Shown here: positions 36,501-53,500 of the stretch, piece after piece
Layout: the number at the start of each line of letters is the position of its first letter
How positions within the stretch are numbered: position 1 is the stretch's first letter
Assembly (NCBI GenBank): GCA_914767715.1
Contig: OU612073.1
Span: forward strand, 1,736,001 to 1,800,000
From: Membranipora membranacea
Lineage: Eukaryota > Bryozoa > Gymnolaemata > Cheilostomatida > Membraniporidae
Length of the DNA: 64,000 nt
Direction of reading: 5' to 3'
Position numbers and translations under genes: made by a program
The notes under the pieces: model-generated
What the model was told of the DNA's origin: nothing
The model's database searches: none
What the model saw: the letters and a program-made list of their open reading frames with translations, nothing else

Positions 36501-37977
36501 AGAACACAAATGTATGAATGTCCTTAGTTCCCAAGTGACTGTTGTTACCTCCTCTAGCCTAGCCTCGTCACGTGCCTACCAAAAAATTAGCCGCGTGACA
36601 AGGCCACCTCAAGCCAGTGAGAAACATCTTAGTACATAAAACTTTTGATTTTTTGGAAAATGCTTTTGAAAGTACACAGACGTATATCACTTGAGTTTAC
36701 TGGTATAGTACAGATATTAACCCCTGCAACACAGCAGGACTTGGATAAACAGTCGTGAATATTTGGCCTAAAATCAACTATTCAATTTATCGCGCACATT
36801 AGCCACTGAAGCAGCCAATCACCAACTATTTTCGTTCTACACACCTCCATCACGCCTCTAGAATTATTTTAAATGAATTCCTGGTATTCAATTATTTGTT
36901 AGATTATCGATTGATGAGTGATCTATTATCAATTTCAAACATAAAATAGCACCTTTTAATAATATCAAATTTGAGCAATAATGGCATTTAAAGTTCATTT
37001 ATCACATTTTATTAGTGCACGGTACAAAATATTTTCGTGATTCGTGGAACATATTATAGTCTGAGAATATGCTGTGACGTATTAAGGCTGTTTAGATGCC
37101 AAAACCTCCTTTCCTAAGAGATGATCCCAGCAACCATTCGGAGGGGAGGCTCACGATAACCTCAATAGACAGCCACTTTTACACCATAGACCAACTTCCT
37201 TGACATGGCATAAGCAGTGTCTAATATTTGTTATTAAGATGAGACCGGGCAACGATTGAGCCTAAGCCTCTTTTGCCATCTTAGAGCTAACAAATAACAC
37301 TCTATTTTACGAAATATGTGAGCTTTGGTGACAATAAAAATCCATTTGTCAAAGCAATAGATAAATGATGAAATGAGTTTAAAAGTTGACTCTCTCAGTT
37401 ACTTTGCAAACTCTTCAAAAAGTATATTCAAATTTACGAACTCACGACTTTCTCTCTACCCTCTGATATCCTTCTCTAACGCAGCTCCTCTCTCTCAATT
37501 GCAGATAGTAGTGAGGATAGTTTACAGCCTAGAAGTAAGGCAGCTGCCCATAGTCCACACACTAAAACTCTAGTTATACCAGTTGGTAAGACACCGGGGT
37601 CAGAGAGACTTTTAGGTGATGCAGATAGCCGTAGATTACTGACGGGTCTGAGCGTAACCGCCACAGAGGCCAGCAGTGATGATAGTATGCTGTCTCAAAA
37701 CGATCACACTAACTCTCCTTCTGAACCAGCACCGTCAAAACTAACAAATGACTCGATAATCATCTCAAACCAAGCTGATGAGAGTCTAGATTTAGTTGTT
37801 GAATCAAGCTCTACAAACGAACCTTCTACGGAAAATGCTGCAGAGAATGAACCCAGCTGTATGGGGGACGACACTCAGTTGATTGATTTGACTGGTGATG
37901 ACAACAAAATGGCTGATGGACTCGACGCTTTAGTCATGGAAGATTCATCTGCCAACTCCGAAAGTGTAGTGACTTAA
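18598..37977 (+). CDS. TMCO4: TMCO4-like transmembrane and coiled-coil protein (DUF726 family), 15 exons, ~830 aa
   Basis: Exons 18598-18743, 19393-19450, 19772-19916, 20741-20870, 22039-22136, 22658-22801, 23240-23362, 23980-24141, 24359-24600, 25000-25202, 29819-29936, 32827-32971, 34442-34618, 36221-36349 and 37505-37977 join with matching phases throughout. Exons 5-6 encode a glycine/alanine-rich hydrophobic stretch (GLATVVGGTVIG onward) that should span or enter the membrane. Exon 9 gives a second hydrophobic stretch ending in the family-typical SVIDNPWHVC. Exon 10 has VTLIGFSLGAR, a GxSxG nucleophile-elbow motif (Ser427) of the alpha/beta-hydrolase type. Exon 12 has NGHMDYMKKMPTVLEAVGIKT, typical of the family end. 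Exons 13-15 add an acidic, Ser-rich tail, making it about 200 residues longer than human TMCO4 (about 634 aa from memory). Biochemical function is not established for the family. Intron 10 contains a complete gene on the other strand. Confidence 0.9.
22830..22955 (+). repeat. Interspersed repeat, pogo/Tigger-like terminus, copy 1
   Basis: The segment starting cagtgcagttaacttaattc, and continuing through cagagtctgaattaagtg to ctggctgaagggaccaatt, recurs in inverted orientation at about 25262-25385. The start resembles pogo-type inverted terminal repeats seen in many invertebrates (recollection, not searched). It lies in TMCO4 intron 6. Confidence 0.5.
25262..25385 (-). repeat. Interspersed repeat, pogo/Tigger-like terminus, copy 2 (inverted)
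   Basis: Its reverse complement matches 22830-22955 over shared blocks including aagcagagtctgaataaagt and ctggctgaagggaccaattt. The pair brackets TMCO4 exons 7-10 in opposite orientations. Confidence 0.5.
25724..29009 (-). CDS. Type II membrane protein with proline-rich stalk and short-chain-collagen-C4-like C-terminal domain (~502 aa), nested in TMCO4 intron 10
   Basis: Minus-strand exons 29009-28073, 27915-27844, 27352-27209, 26586-26504, 26350-26275 and 25920-25724 join in frame from a true ATG to TGA. Residues 1-15 are charged, and about 16-38 are a single hydrophobic anchor with no cleavable signal, giving a type II topology. RSRR at 90-93 fits a furin-type site. Residues 148-212 are a PTLxPP repeat, and about 268-290 is strongly basic. 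Residues 313-502 match the noncollagenous domain of short-chain collagen C4 proteins in order: TFVRWGKFGCP, LLYNG, GGSTELLCLP, LCAVC, LMIPGRVDCPLGW, QYYGHLMS, YCVDIDPDAQ, CTVCTKD. No Gly-X-Y collagen run is present, so this is the terminal domain on a different stalk. The likely role is a cell-surface or shed matrix component (inference). Confidence 0.82.
26650..26893 (-). repeat. tRNA-derived SINE-like repeat
   Basis: Read on the minus strand, 26890-26807 has an A box (TAGCTCAGTTGG) and a B box (GGTTCGAATCC) in tRNA-like order, but with a middle that does not fold as a normal anticodon arm. It is followed by GC-rich sequence unlike its surroundings. It sits in an intron of the nested gene. 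The outer (left) end is approximate. Confidence 0.55.
27652..27667 (+). repeat. Poly-G tract (16 nt)
   Basis: An uninterrupted run of G in an intron of the nested gene. Similar tracts occur as poly-C near 32769 and poly-G near 48404, 49693 and 59531. Confidence 0.85.
28380..28565 (-). repeat. Coding minisatellite, 15-bp unit, in the proline-rich stalk
   Basis: On the plus strand the unit reads roughly agtgtgggtggtctc, repeated about twelve times with variation. On the minus strand it encodes the PTLxPP series of the nested gene. Unit number is likely to vary between alleles. Confidence 0.8.
29134..29161. repeat. 28-bp perfect palindrome
   Basis: Two 14-bp arms (cagagactatagat and its exact complement) meet with no spacer, about 125 bp upstream of the nested gene's start codon. 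It could be a cruciform or a dimer-binding site, or a tiny foldback; nothing decides between these. Confidence 0.75.
29937..32826 (+). other. TMCO4 intron 11 (2.9 kb)
   Basis: AT-rich intron between the exons ending NMDLTNV and starting VNGHMDY. I see only a poly-C run near 32769-32781 and no supportable exon, RNA gene or transposon end. Confidence 0.5.
33749..33783. repeat. Perfect 15-bp inverted repeat with 5-nt loop
   Basis: gcagggagggtggga (33749-33763) faces its exact complement (33769-33783) across taccg, in TMCO4 intron 12. The stem is GC-rich in AT-rich surroundings. The loop and stem are too short for a typical microRNA precursor. Confidence 0.75.
36047..36210 (+). repeat. SINE-like repeat ending at the TMCO4 exon 14 acceptor
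   Basis: It contains a B-box-like ggtttgaatccc, a GC-richer body and a tail ataaagtgtatattattatt. The tail runs directly into ttacgtag, the 3' splice site of the exon starting at 36221. The A-box side is degraded. Confidence 0.45.
37879..37902 (+). other. SUMO-interaction-type motif in the TMCO4 tail
   Basis: Codons for LIDLTGDD lie near the C terminus, a hydrophobic core followed by acidic residues as in classical SUMO-interaction motifs (for example the VIDLT type). A second hydrophobic-acidic patch, LDLVVESSS, lies about 40 residues earlier. Binding is inference. Confidence 0.45.
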
Positions 37978-39907
37978 ATCGAGAAGACAACTCATAATCC
38001 AACTTTCGCCTGTTTCATGTGAACGGTCGCGTTTGCTTTGCTTCCCATGGATCTCATTCAGCTAATATTTGACCCTTACAATAGCTTTTATTTTATTTTG
38101 CCTGGTGCTAATCATCTTTACGAACAGATATACATGTGCTTATCTGTATCATCCACATTATAAACCACTGACACTGTGGAGCCACCAAGATCTGTCTCTT
38201 ATTGTGCATTATTCCAGATTTTATTGTCGAAACTCCTTTAATTGTGATATGACTATATGTAGTGCTGGGTGCTGATTGATAGTTGGAAGATGTGATATTA
38301 AAATTGCTTGGAGAATTATATGTCTTATTGATGAGACATAAGCTAATAGGACAGACTCTTGATGATAGGATGAATCTGATACCAATTCTGAACTATTTTG
38401 GACGATGCAGAATTGAGTCGTTCTTACGCTTCCAAGAAGGTCAATGTGACTTGCCAGGGTTCTAAATTTAAATCTCTCTATCTAGATCTAAAATGGAATT
38501 GAGCCTTTCTAATTTGTTCAATTTAATGTATTATATGATGGCCAATTACCTAAAAAAATACATAATTAACAGAAACTACACTAATGGTAATTTATAACCT
38601 GCGGATGAGCTAAAGCATTCAGTTACAGACTGACAGTTTTTTGTGTACATGACATTGAGTTGACGTTCACTATGTTTCCATGTGTCGAATTTGTAAGGAT
38701 TTCGGGAGTAATCGCCCCATGGAAACGGCATTAAAGTCAAATTCCGATTGTGACGAATGACTTTTTGGACGCGAATATCCATATCGTGTTTATTCAATTC
38801 ATTACCTAATTGGCGGCGTGGCTGAATGGTTAGCGCGCAAGTCCCGGGTTAGGGTTCAAGTCCCGGCCGCGGCAAATTCTTTTCATGTTTTTCCCATCAT
38901 GGGAATGGTTAGAATCCACTGGATTCTAACCATTTGAAATTGGAGTGAACCACAAAATCGAAGCGTGAAACCATAGTGATTGAGTTTTTGTGTGAGTGTT
39001 GTTCCGTTAATTGTTGTACACATTGTGATAAATAATCAGAATGATAGTTAAAACGTTACATTTGGCTGCACATTCCGTTATTTATTATCTTACTAACGTG
39101 ACTTAAAATTGTTAATTGTGAGTTTAGTAGCGTTAGTTACTATAACAAGAAGATTAATGTCCGAAACAATTATCTTGTCCGATGAGATTTTAGATTTTTT
39201 GTGTGGAATTCTACGATAAGAAAGCACAGTTTACATCCTGCACATTGATAGCAAGAATTTGTATTCCTAACCAAAATGTACCATAATACATTGCACCTCT
39301 ATTACAGACCTACCAGATAAACCTTGAAGACTTTCAGGTTAAATGGTTTACCAAAGGTTGGTTGGTTAACCTAAAGATTAGGCTCATGATGGTCTGAGCG
39401 ATGATATATATATATATTTGTTTAATACATTTATAGTCAGAAATAATTAAAAAAACCATACAGTCTATTGAGCAAAATATACATAATAAGAAAGCTACTC
39501 ATGGAATGTAATATACCAGGTTTTTTTCAAGCGCTCATTAATTGTCAGGGTCTTGTGTGTCTCTTAAAATTAACACTCTAAATATACTGAGAAAAATAAT
39601 ATATGTAAAAGGTGTACTACTTAACATAGCACTGTTAGCTGCCGTAGTTGCGTTTGGTATACTCATATAAAATCTGGAGTTGAGAACTTCATAATCTGTA
39701 AATTAATGGTGTCATCTTGCAAGTCGCAAAACTACCTATGAATTATGATATACTGGTATCGCTTCAGAACTTCAAGTCAACTAAATATGTAACAGTTTTT
39801 CATAGGAATGTTAGAATATGAAAAAAAGAATTCCCGTAGAAAAATATCCGACTCTGGCGCTTAATAAATTGACATGAATCTTAAATAGAAACCTGATCAT
39901 CAGAAAC
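37978..39907. other. Convergent intergenic interval, TMCO4-like gene to allantoicase
   Basis: The two flanking genes converge here. It holds their 3' UTRs and the tRNA-like sequence near 38813, plus an (at) run near 39408. I find no other gene. Confidence 0.5.
38813..38876 (+). repeat. Truncated tRNA-like sequence (SINE head or tRNA pseudogene)
   Basis: ggcgtggctgaatggttagc supplies an A box and ggttcaagtcc a B box, but only about 17 nt separate the two, too few for an anticodon arm, and the acceptor strands do not pair. It is therefore not a working tRNA gene. The following tail near 38925-38950 may be the rest of a SINE. Confidence 0.55.
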
Positions 39908-45770
<5,863 letters not shown>

Positions 45771-46530
45771 CGTGATATGATGCTTGGATCTTCTTATGAG
45801 CTGTGGAAGTCAGTTACTCCTGAGGGCAGTGTATCGAGAATGATAAGATGAACCCTGTATCACGCTTTTATATAGTTCTTAAATTGGCACAGAGCCAAAT
45901 TTGGCCCGCAATGGTTAGATCTATTAAAAGCCTAAGATATGCTTTAATCAAAATAATCCTATCTAGAAATTTCAAAGCTTACTAACATAATCTTCCGGTG
46001 CTTTGGTGATCATAGATTACAATAGTTATACCTAGACTGAAACTACAGCTCGACTGCAATGCACCACCCCAATCACAGAAATTAGGAATATGATTACAAA
46101 TATTAATATTATGATGAAAATAATCATTGATTTAAAATCTTTTTTGAAATGTTTGACGATACTCAGACTATTTTACTGCGAGTATATATGTTTACTGCGT
46201 TTTTTTTTAATGTTTTGTTCTGTCTCGATATTATAGATGTAGACTGATCATACATTATATATTGCTACGCCATGGAGTGTTAGTATTCTATCCTTGAACA
46301 GAATACGGGTATAGATTTCCTAAAATATTTCAACCCATATATCTACAAACGAAAGATATAAGTTACATGCCTCGGATTCCTCCATACCTGATGCAAAGAG
46401 ACTAAGGCAGGGCATAGGAGGAGATAAAGAAGAGGGATCTGGCGGGAAGTTTGAATCATTTGCCCCTGGGACTTGCATGCCTGTTATCTACCCATGTCCA
46501 GTATCAATCACCAATACCTTTACCAGTGAG

Positions 46531-46829
46531 CATGGGCGTATATTCCGAAAAATCTGACCCACCACTTTTCACCCCAGACACAACTCGCGCGCGAAAATTT
46601 CGCGAACTTATTCGCAATATTTGACATTTTTATGGTTTTTCACCCATTAAATCCAATTTATACCCAGAAATGGGTGTTTCATATGGAAAGAGCATGAAAA
46701 ACTACCATTAGAAGATGTTTTAAGGATGAAAATCAAAAAAAAATTAACAAAAATTTAATAAATATTTTTTTAAAATTTTAATTTAACCCACGAGAAGTCG
46801 TGAGTCGTGGGTGGTAATATACGCCCATG
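46531..46829. mobile_element. MITE related to the cagGGGCGTATATT family
   Basis: Perfect 14-bp inverted termini, catgggcgtatatt and aatatacgcccatg. The flanks ccagtgag and caagggag agree at 6 of 8 positions, so an aged 8-bp duplication is possible. The interior differs from 8706-9185 and lacks the tRNA-like core. Confidence 0.6.
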
Positions 46830-48822
46830 CAAGGGAGTTCAGGATAAAACGGTCCCAAACTCCCTGCCTATACTGGAGAATCAGTTCAACATTAAATTCA
46901 TTGTTATTGTCTTTCCTATGTTTATGAGAAGACAACCCAGTCAGTTGTAGTTCATTAATTCTGGAGTTCAAATCCATCCAATCAAAAGTCATATGTCAAA
47001 GAGAAAACCAAAATATTGGGACTGTTAAAAATAGACAACAGCAGACAAGCAGTCTGCGCATGTGCGAACTGTTGAGGCATACGTTCGACTATGTCACAAG
47101 GCTATCCTGCAAGCAGAATGGCAGACATGTGATATGTGTTGCACCATAAATAAACGTTATTTTTGAGGCAGTGTTGAAGGTGGGAAATTCTGAATGTGTC
47201 AATACAGCCCACCCAGGCCATAAATTGTGTGACACTAAGTTCCAATTAAATGAGTAATGTCGTGAGATGATTTAATGGATTGGAGCCCAGTTGAGTTATA
47301 GTAAATAAATATATTATAACATAATACCAAGGAGTAATAGCGTGTAAGAGCCTGTTACTCCTTGATAATACTACTGAGCTTACCTGATAAATAAATTTGG
47401 TTGCTGGTAGTCCATCTATCTATGAAAATTATAGGCAAATTTTCACTAGTCTATCTATTTCATCTATTGTTACATCTATAAGTACAATGACAATACCATT
47501 AAAACATCATTGATGAATTCTAAGTGATTATAAAGTGAGTGGACAGACCAACTACCTAGGTCCTAGACTAGTAATGTATAGCATCGCTCCCTGAAGGTTT
47601 ATAAATACACCAATAGCTCATAACTAATTTTCTTTTTTCTTTTCTTCACTTGTGCTTTGTATTGTGTCATTCCGTCTGATTCTAGGTGTGATGGCTTATT
47701 GAATCTAGTTTGCGCTTTGATTGTAGATATCTGAAAGAAAATAGACAAGAGTGATCGAACTCCAGCCGTAAGAACTATGAAGAGAAAAAGAAAACACAAA
47801 GGTACTTACCAGATCTTTGCTTTGCTGCTTGAACTTAGCCACATCTTTTATTTATTAACAAAAATTGGTCGGCCTATACGTTCTTATCAAAACTTCATGA
47901 CCCTTTTAAGTTCAATTCTTAGTAAGCTAGTAGTGTCAGGCTGGTAAGGTGGGCTTTTGGTTTTACGCCGTTAGCAGATACTAATTTTCTCAGGTTCCTA
48001 GCAGGGGTAATATCTCAAAATACAATGTAATAATAAGCGTTAAATTCTATGATCAATTAATACTATTCAACTGTAGTTACTCAAGATAGTTTAACTTAGG
48101 GAATTCCCCTTCTCAATATTACAAAGGAACTTCACTGGGAAACCCTATTGTAACTTCCTTGTTATGACGGTACTTAGGAAAGTTTACAAGAATGCGACAA
48201 ATTATGTATGACCTGTCTATGTTTATGTCTACACACTATGTTAATAAACCGGATTAATATCTCAATTAGTCTATTTTGTCAATAATCAAGTGCTTTGTTC
48301 AACAAAAGGCAACCAAAAAATAGACTTCGTTCTACCGTTCACAGTTCTGAACAGAAAAGGCTACTTGATAGAACTAGAACTATCCTTACGCTGACTTGCG
48401 GGGGAGGGGGGGGGGAATGATACTTCAAAGGATTAGCTTTACTATTACATAACATATAACTTGATAGTCTACTTATGATAACAAAATTAAATTTCCGCCT
48501 TATAAATAATCACTTTCAATTACATCAAAGGATGACTTTGATTCAAGCTCTCCAATAGTTATGTTAACTTATTAAAGGATTTGACCCAAGCGAAGCAGTC
48601 TCACTTGCCAAAATAAACTGCTTTACGCCCCCTTTAGGTATGCCAATAAATACCCTGAAGTGCCACCTGCCCGGCTAGAAAATATTAGCCTCTTGCGAAT
48701 TTTGAATTTATTGAAAACAAAATCAAATGACACTTTAACTTCATAAAATTTTAGATATAAATAAATCTGTAAGGTCTTAAAAATAATTGCCTTACAAATA
48801 ATACGGTACTTGCTATATTCTA

Positions 48823-49060
48823 GTGAAGTCTGTAATTCTTCTTTGTGAATGCTCCTATCACTATATCTTCAAAGTCGTAACCTTGAACTCTGTAATTCCT
48901 CCTTGTGTACGCCTCTGTCACCGTGTCTTCAACTCGTAATCTTGAACTCTGTAATTCCTCTTTGTGTACGTCTCTGTCACCGTGTATTCAACTCGTAATC
49001 TTGAACTCTGTAATTCCTCTTTGTGTACGCCTCTGTCACCGTGTCTTCAACTCTGTATTT
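48823..49060. repeat. Tandem repeat, 59-bp unit, four copies
   Basis: Units start near 48823, 48882, 48941 and 49000. Copies 2-4 are almost identical (cttgaactctgtaattcctc...), copy 1 is degenerate. No coding or RNA signal is evident. Confidence 0.85.
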
Positions 49061-50048
49061 CGCCTTAATAATCTCTTACCACCAATGTCTAAAATTGATA
49101 CTCTTGGTAAACCCTTGCTACCAAAGTCTAAAATACTACTACCATGGCAAACCCTTGCTGCCAAAGTCTAAAATGCTACTCCAACTTAATACGGTGGGCC
49201 CTGCCTTATATAGGGTGTTAGGATTGTTGAGTTGGCATATTGCAATAATGTTGAGGTGACGCACAAAAAATTCCGTTTGCTTATAGGTAGAACATTTGCT
49301 AGGGTCGGTATGTTGCAATGATGCTGACTGTTTGCTGACTATACATGACTCATAAACCCAAGATTAATTATAAAACATATGATAAATATTGGTTAGCACA
49401 TGGAATTGCTACGTATGTCATTTATATGATAATAAATAATTATTAAACATAAAAATGATCTTACTCCTATTCTGAAGTTTCCAGTATGTATAAGTTATGT
49501 TAATCATAGAATTAATAATAATTCTACAGCCATCAGTTTTTCTAATGCTGCTTTCCATGACCAGATAAATAGTCACAACCAAAAACCAATAATAAATAAA
49601 TAATCACAGCACAAATCTCTACTGCTAATTGTGGAAATGTAAATAACTAGACACAACAATTGTATCTGAATAGTGTAGTGGCTAATTAAATGGGGGGGGG
49701 GGGGGAGAATAGCATTGATTAAAAGGTCACTGTTGCAATAAACATTGTTGAACACTATGAGGCATTTGTGTCTCTAATAGTTGCTGCCTAAATTTACACA
49801 TTACTAACTAATTATCTTCCTAATTATATTTTTGTTTCATAATAATTAAACTGAAGCTAAATCAAACATCCTTCAATTATCATTAGCATGCCAAGGATTA
49901 GTGCTTGATATAATGTATCAGTTATGCCTTAATGATCGGCTCCTTTGCATTGTACAGCAGATTATTTAAGATAGTCACAGAGTAAGAGTAAGGATATTCA
50001 CACAAACTCCCGAGAAGACCAGATTACGGACATCTAAGCATTCTCATG

Positions 50049-50217
50049 GTAAGTTACGCTGTAATTTACGCTGTAATTTACGCTGTAAGTTACGCTGTAA
50101 GTTACGCTGTAAGTTACGCTGTAAGTTACGCTGTAAGTTACGCTGTAAGTTACGCTGTAAGTTACGCTGTAAGTTACGCTGTAAGTTACGCTGTAAGTTA
50201 CGCTGTAAGTTACGTGG
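50049..50217. repeat. 12-bp minisatellite gtaagttacgct, about 14 copies
   Basis: The unit gtaagttacgct repeats head to tail; the first two internal units read gtaatttacgct. Each regular unit contains gtaagt, the best 5' splice-site consensus. Because the unit is a multiple of three without stops, frames stay open on both strands (SYAV and TYSV repeats). An ATG sits directly before the first unit. Confidence 0.9.
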
Positions 50218-50549
50218 AAATGGGTTAATCTATTGGCACTCAGTTTTAGAATCAAGTTGAGTTAGTAGCTCAAATAGCAGGATGCCACATGCTTCCCTCA
50301 TGAGTAATATATTATATTAAAGTGAGGCCATTTAGCCCTTTAGTATAGAGCTCTATCGGAGCCTCATACTTTGGGGTTTATTCACTATCATTATGATTAT
50401 GTATCAACTGTATAAGTTTTGACTGCCTCAACTTGTTCTGTCTTAGATCAGCAGAAAATTGACCAATCAGGAAGATCCAGATTAGTTATTTATTTTTTTA
50501 ATTTATTTTATTGACTGCCATAATCATTTCGTAGAATGTTTTCCATCAG

Positions 50550-53500
50550 GTTTGAAAAAGGAAAGCAAAAGAGCGAAGAAAAAAATCATATCCTCCTCTC
50601 CTGTATTGCTATCTTCTCAATGTCCGGTGGCAGAGCTCGTTTATACTGACACAAGCAGAGATGGTATATTTGATCTGGCAGACAATAGCAGAGACAGTGT
50701 ATTTGGTCTTGCAGACAATAACCAGATAAGACCAGAGGTTTCAGCAGCGCAAAGCAATGATACAGTTCCTGGCAAACCTATATATGGGATTGGTTAGCTT
50801 CCCTGCAGAAGCCGATAATGACAAGGACTTAGATTTCCAAGCATACACGTGGTAAGTTACGCAGTAATCTAAGTGCTCTGACTTCTGACTTCATTGTCTT
50901 CAACCCATTTGCAAAGCATCATTGATAAAATAAATAAATATCGGGATAGCTGTTGACATAAGCAGACCTAAAACTGAATGAATGAAAATATAGCATTCCA
51001 AGGTTTATCATCTAATCTCAGACAAGTATGATCTCATACCATCACATTCCCTGCTTTCAAGGCATGTCATCGACACAGACGAATTTGTTGGTTACCGCTA
51101 AAATAAAAATGTTCCAACATATATTATTCTCATAACAATCTCCATTATCTCTGACCTCCTACGTGTTTTTAGAAAAAATCGTGTGTAGGCCTTTTTCTTT
51201 GTTACGATCCTGATTATTATTGGAAAAAAATATGGGCGTATTTCCAATCGTAAGTGAAAATCAACGCCCTGTAAATTTTGTAGAATTTAATCTATTCACT
51301 GTTGAAGAGATGTTTCCTGTTAGTCAGGTGTCAATAAGATTTTATTAGTATACACTAAGTTTTCTTTGTTGGTTGAGAGAGGACAACTTCTCATTTCTAG
51401 TCAACCTGATAATATTTCATGTCTTGAGACGATTGCCAAGATAGAAAGAGACTCTGCGGCACTTTCCTCTTTACGGCAGATCCTGTGTTAAATGCTGCAA
51501 CTCTCTCAGTTTGTTATATTTTAGAAAGACGCAACAATGGATCGTCCGGAACCATCAGGAGGAGATTTAGGGCATCCTCTCCGGTATTATTAACTTCTCG
51601 ATATCCAACGGCTCGTGACGACAGAAGTAGTGACGGTATATTTGATCCATTAGACACTATTAGTCGTGATAATGGTGTGCTGAGCTCAGATAGAAGAGCT
51701 TTTATATGCTCACATTGTAAGCCACAGAGAACGCCTGACTCCGTCATCAATAAACAACAAAACGGTAAGTCAGTCAGAGAATTATCAGTTATGTATTGTT
51801 GCTGCTTTCCTCAATAATATGCGCCCTGTATGAGTGATTGATGGTTCCATTAAAATAGAAATTTTAGTTTCACAAAGACCGGCTGTTAATGTTACTAATG
51901 AAACTTTGAGGGAGCTAATGTGATCACTTTGTCCTGTGAATATGAATATGAGAAGACTTGATATGGTTTGGAGGAATCTTATTCAGTATAGAATTTATTG
52001 CAGAAAACTTCCCACAATGCACCTGGAAATCCCAGAAAATATGTAAATTCCCAGGAAAGATGTAAATTCCCAGGAAATCATTTAGATAGCAAAATCAAGC
52101 ATTAAAAAAAAGGTCATTTTCTGACAGATTTATGATAAAACTGTATATATGGTTATCATTATATCATTGTGGTTTACTCATTAACAATGCATGTATTATG
52201 TTTTTAACTGCAGAATCTCCCTGTACTCCTCTAAGATCTCACTGGTCACAGGAATATTCGCTGATGTCCCAGGAACCCACTCAGTCAAACAAGGTTGTAA
52301 AGGACTTCACTGCTGTGCCAAATAGTGAAAGAATTAGTAGATATACACTGGTTATGATAGAGGAGAAGCGTAGAGACGCACCGAATAAACTCAATATCAG
52401 GCGAGCCCAAGGTTTGTCTACTATTCTATTTAGAATTTGTCTAAGGGATCCAACACATAATGCTCAGGAAAAGTCTCATACCGTAATACACCAACTTGTT
52501 CTCATGTCTTATTGGACAGCTCACTGTTGTGGATGGAGAACTAGATCAAGTTTAATCCAGTTGCCTGCATTTGGAGTTGCTCCCCCTCCACTGGTCGCAC
52601 CGCAGTGACCAGTGGAGGGGGAGCAACTCCATATACAGGCAAATGAACCAAACATGGTCTCGACCATGGGTGGGCAACCTTTTTTTGAAAAAGGCCACAT
52701 TTTACGCAGGCTCAACTCAAAAGGCCGCAGCATATCTTTCAGGGATAAAATTGGAACTGGAGTGACAATTTCGTAAATACTAAACAGATTTGTGCAAAGA
52801 CTGCATTATGTTGCAAGAACTCAACAGAAATACTGGTTCATCTAATCTTCTGGAGTTTTGTGACGTCATTTTACCTCATGATTTGATTTTATGTGTGTCT
52901 GTATCTCTGTGTTTCATGTGTATGACAAAGGGTAGGGCGGGTGTGGGAGCGGTGCTGTAGCGCCATCCCAGGGGTTAAAGTGTAAAAAGATCATGACGGG
53001 ACTGTTGTGATGGAGAATAAAGTATTTTCGCGGAGCGAAAAAATTTTGAGATTTTTTGCGCCCTGTCATAACTCTCATCTTACAGCGCTCACCCTCCTGC
53101 AAGGGAGAATTCTTTTGCAAATGGTTGTGAAATGAAAGGCAATATTGAACATTTCAAGCATAACGCAGGAGCACTTGTAACAAAGAGACTTTTTGATACA
53201 AATCTGCCTTTCGTCCAAAATGACTGTTTTGCAAAAAATACTAATAATTATTAGAGAACTTTGTAATTTTAACATCCAAAGGTCACTGTTTTGAGAAAGT
53301 CATTGGCACCAGTACCACAGTTATGATGATCTTGTGCAGAGTGCCCGGGGAAGCTTTGCTACATGCATAGTACAGAATGGCCACAATTTTGAATTATCTT
53401 GTACTAACAGAGCGCTATGCATAATTGGTTCTCCACATAACAAAAGAGGAATCAAAATTGATGTGTAAAAACTTTCTTAAGGCAAAAGGCCACAATTATG

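Larger units (their letters stand above)
45771..50549. other. Gene-poor interval between allantoicase and the phase-1-exon gene
   Basis: Allantoicase and the next gene are transcribed away from each other here. Contents I can support are the MITE at 46531-46829, poly-G tracts near 48404 and 49693, the 59-bp tandem repeat at 48823-49060 and the 12-bp minisatellite at 50049-50217. The 5' end of the next gene should be here but was not identified. Confidence 0.5.

Noticed and set aside
47599-47860. Possible two-exon small minus-strand gene with a hydrophobic start
   Set aside because: The donor and acceptor exist, but the natural junction creates a stop codon and no homology is visible.
48823-49060. 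CRISPR-like array
   Set aside because: Units are head-to-tail without spacers in animal DNA; a simple tandem repeat.
50046-50228. SYAV-repeat protein starting at a true ATG
   Set aside because: The frame is open only because the repeat unit is 12 bp without stops; the other strand is equally open, so coding is not supported.
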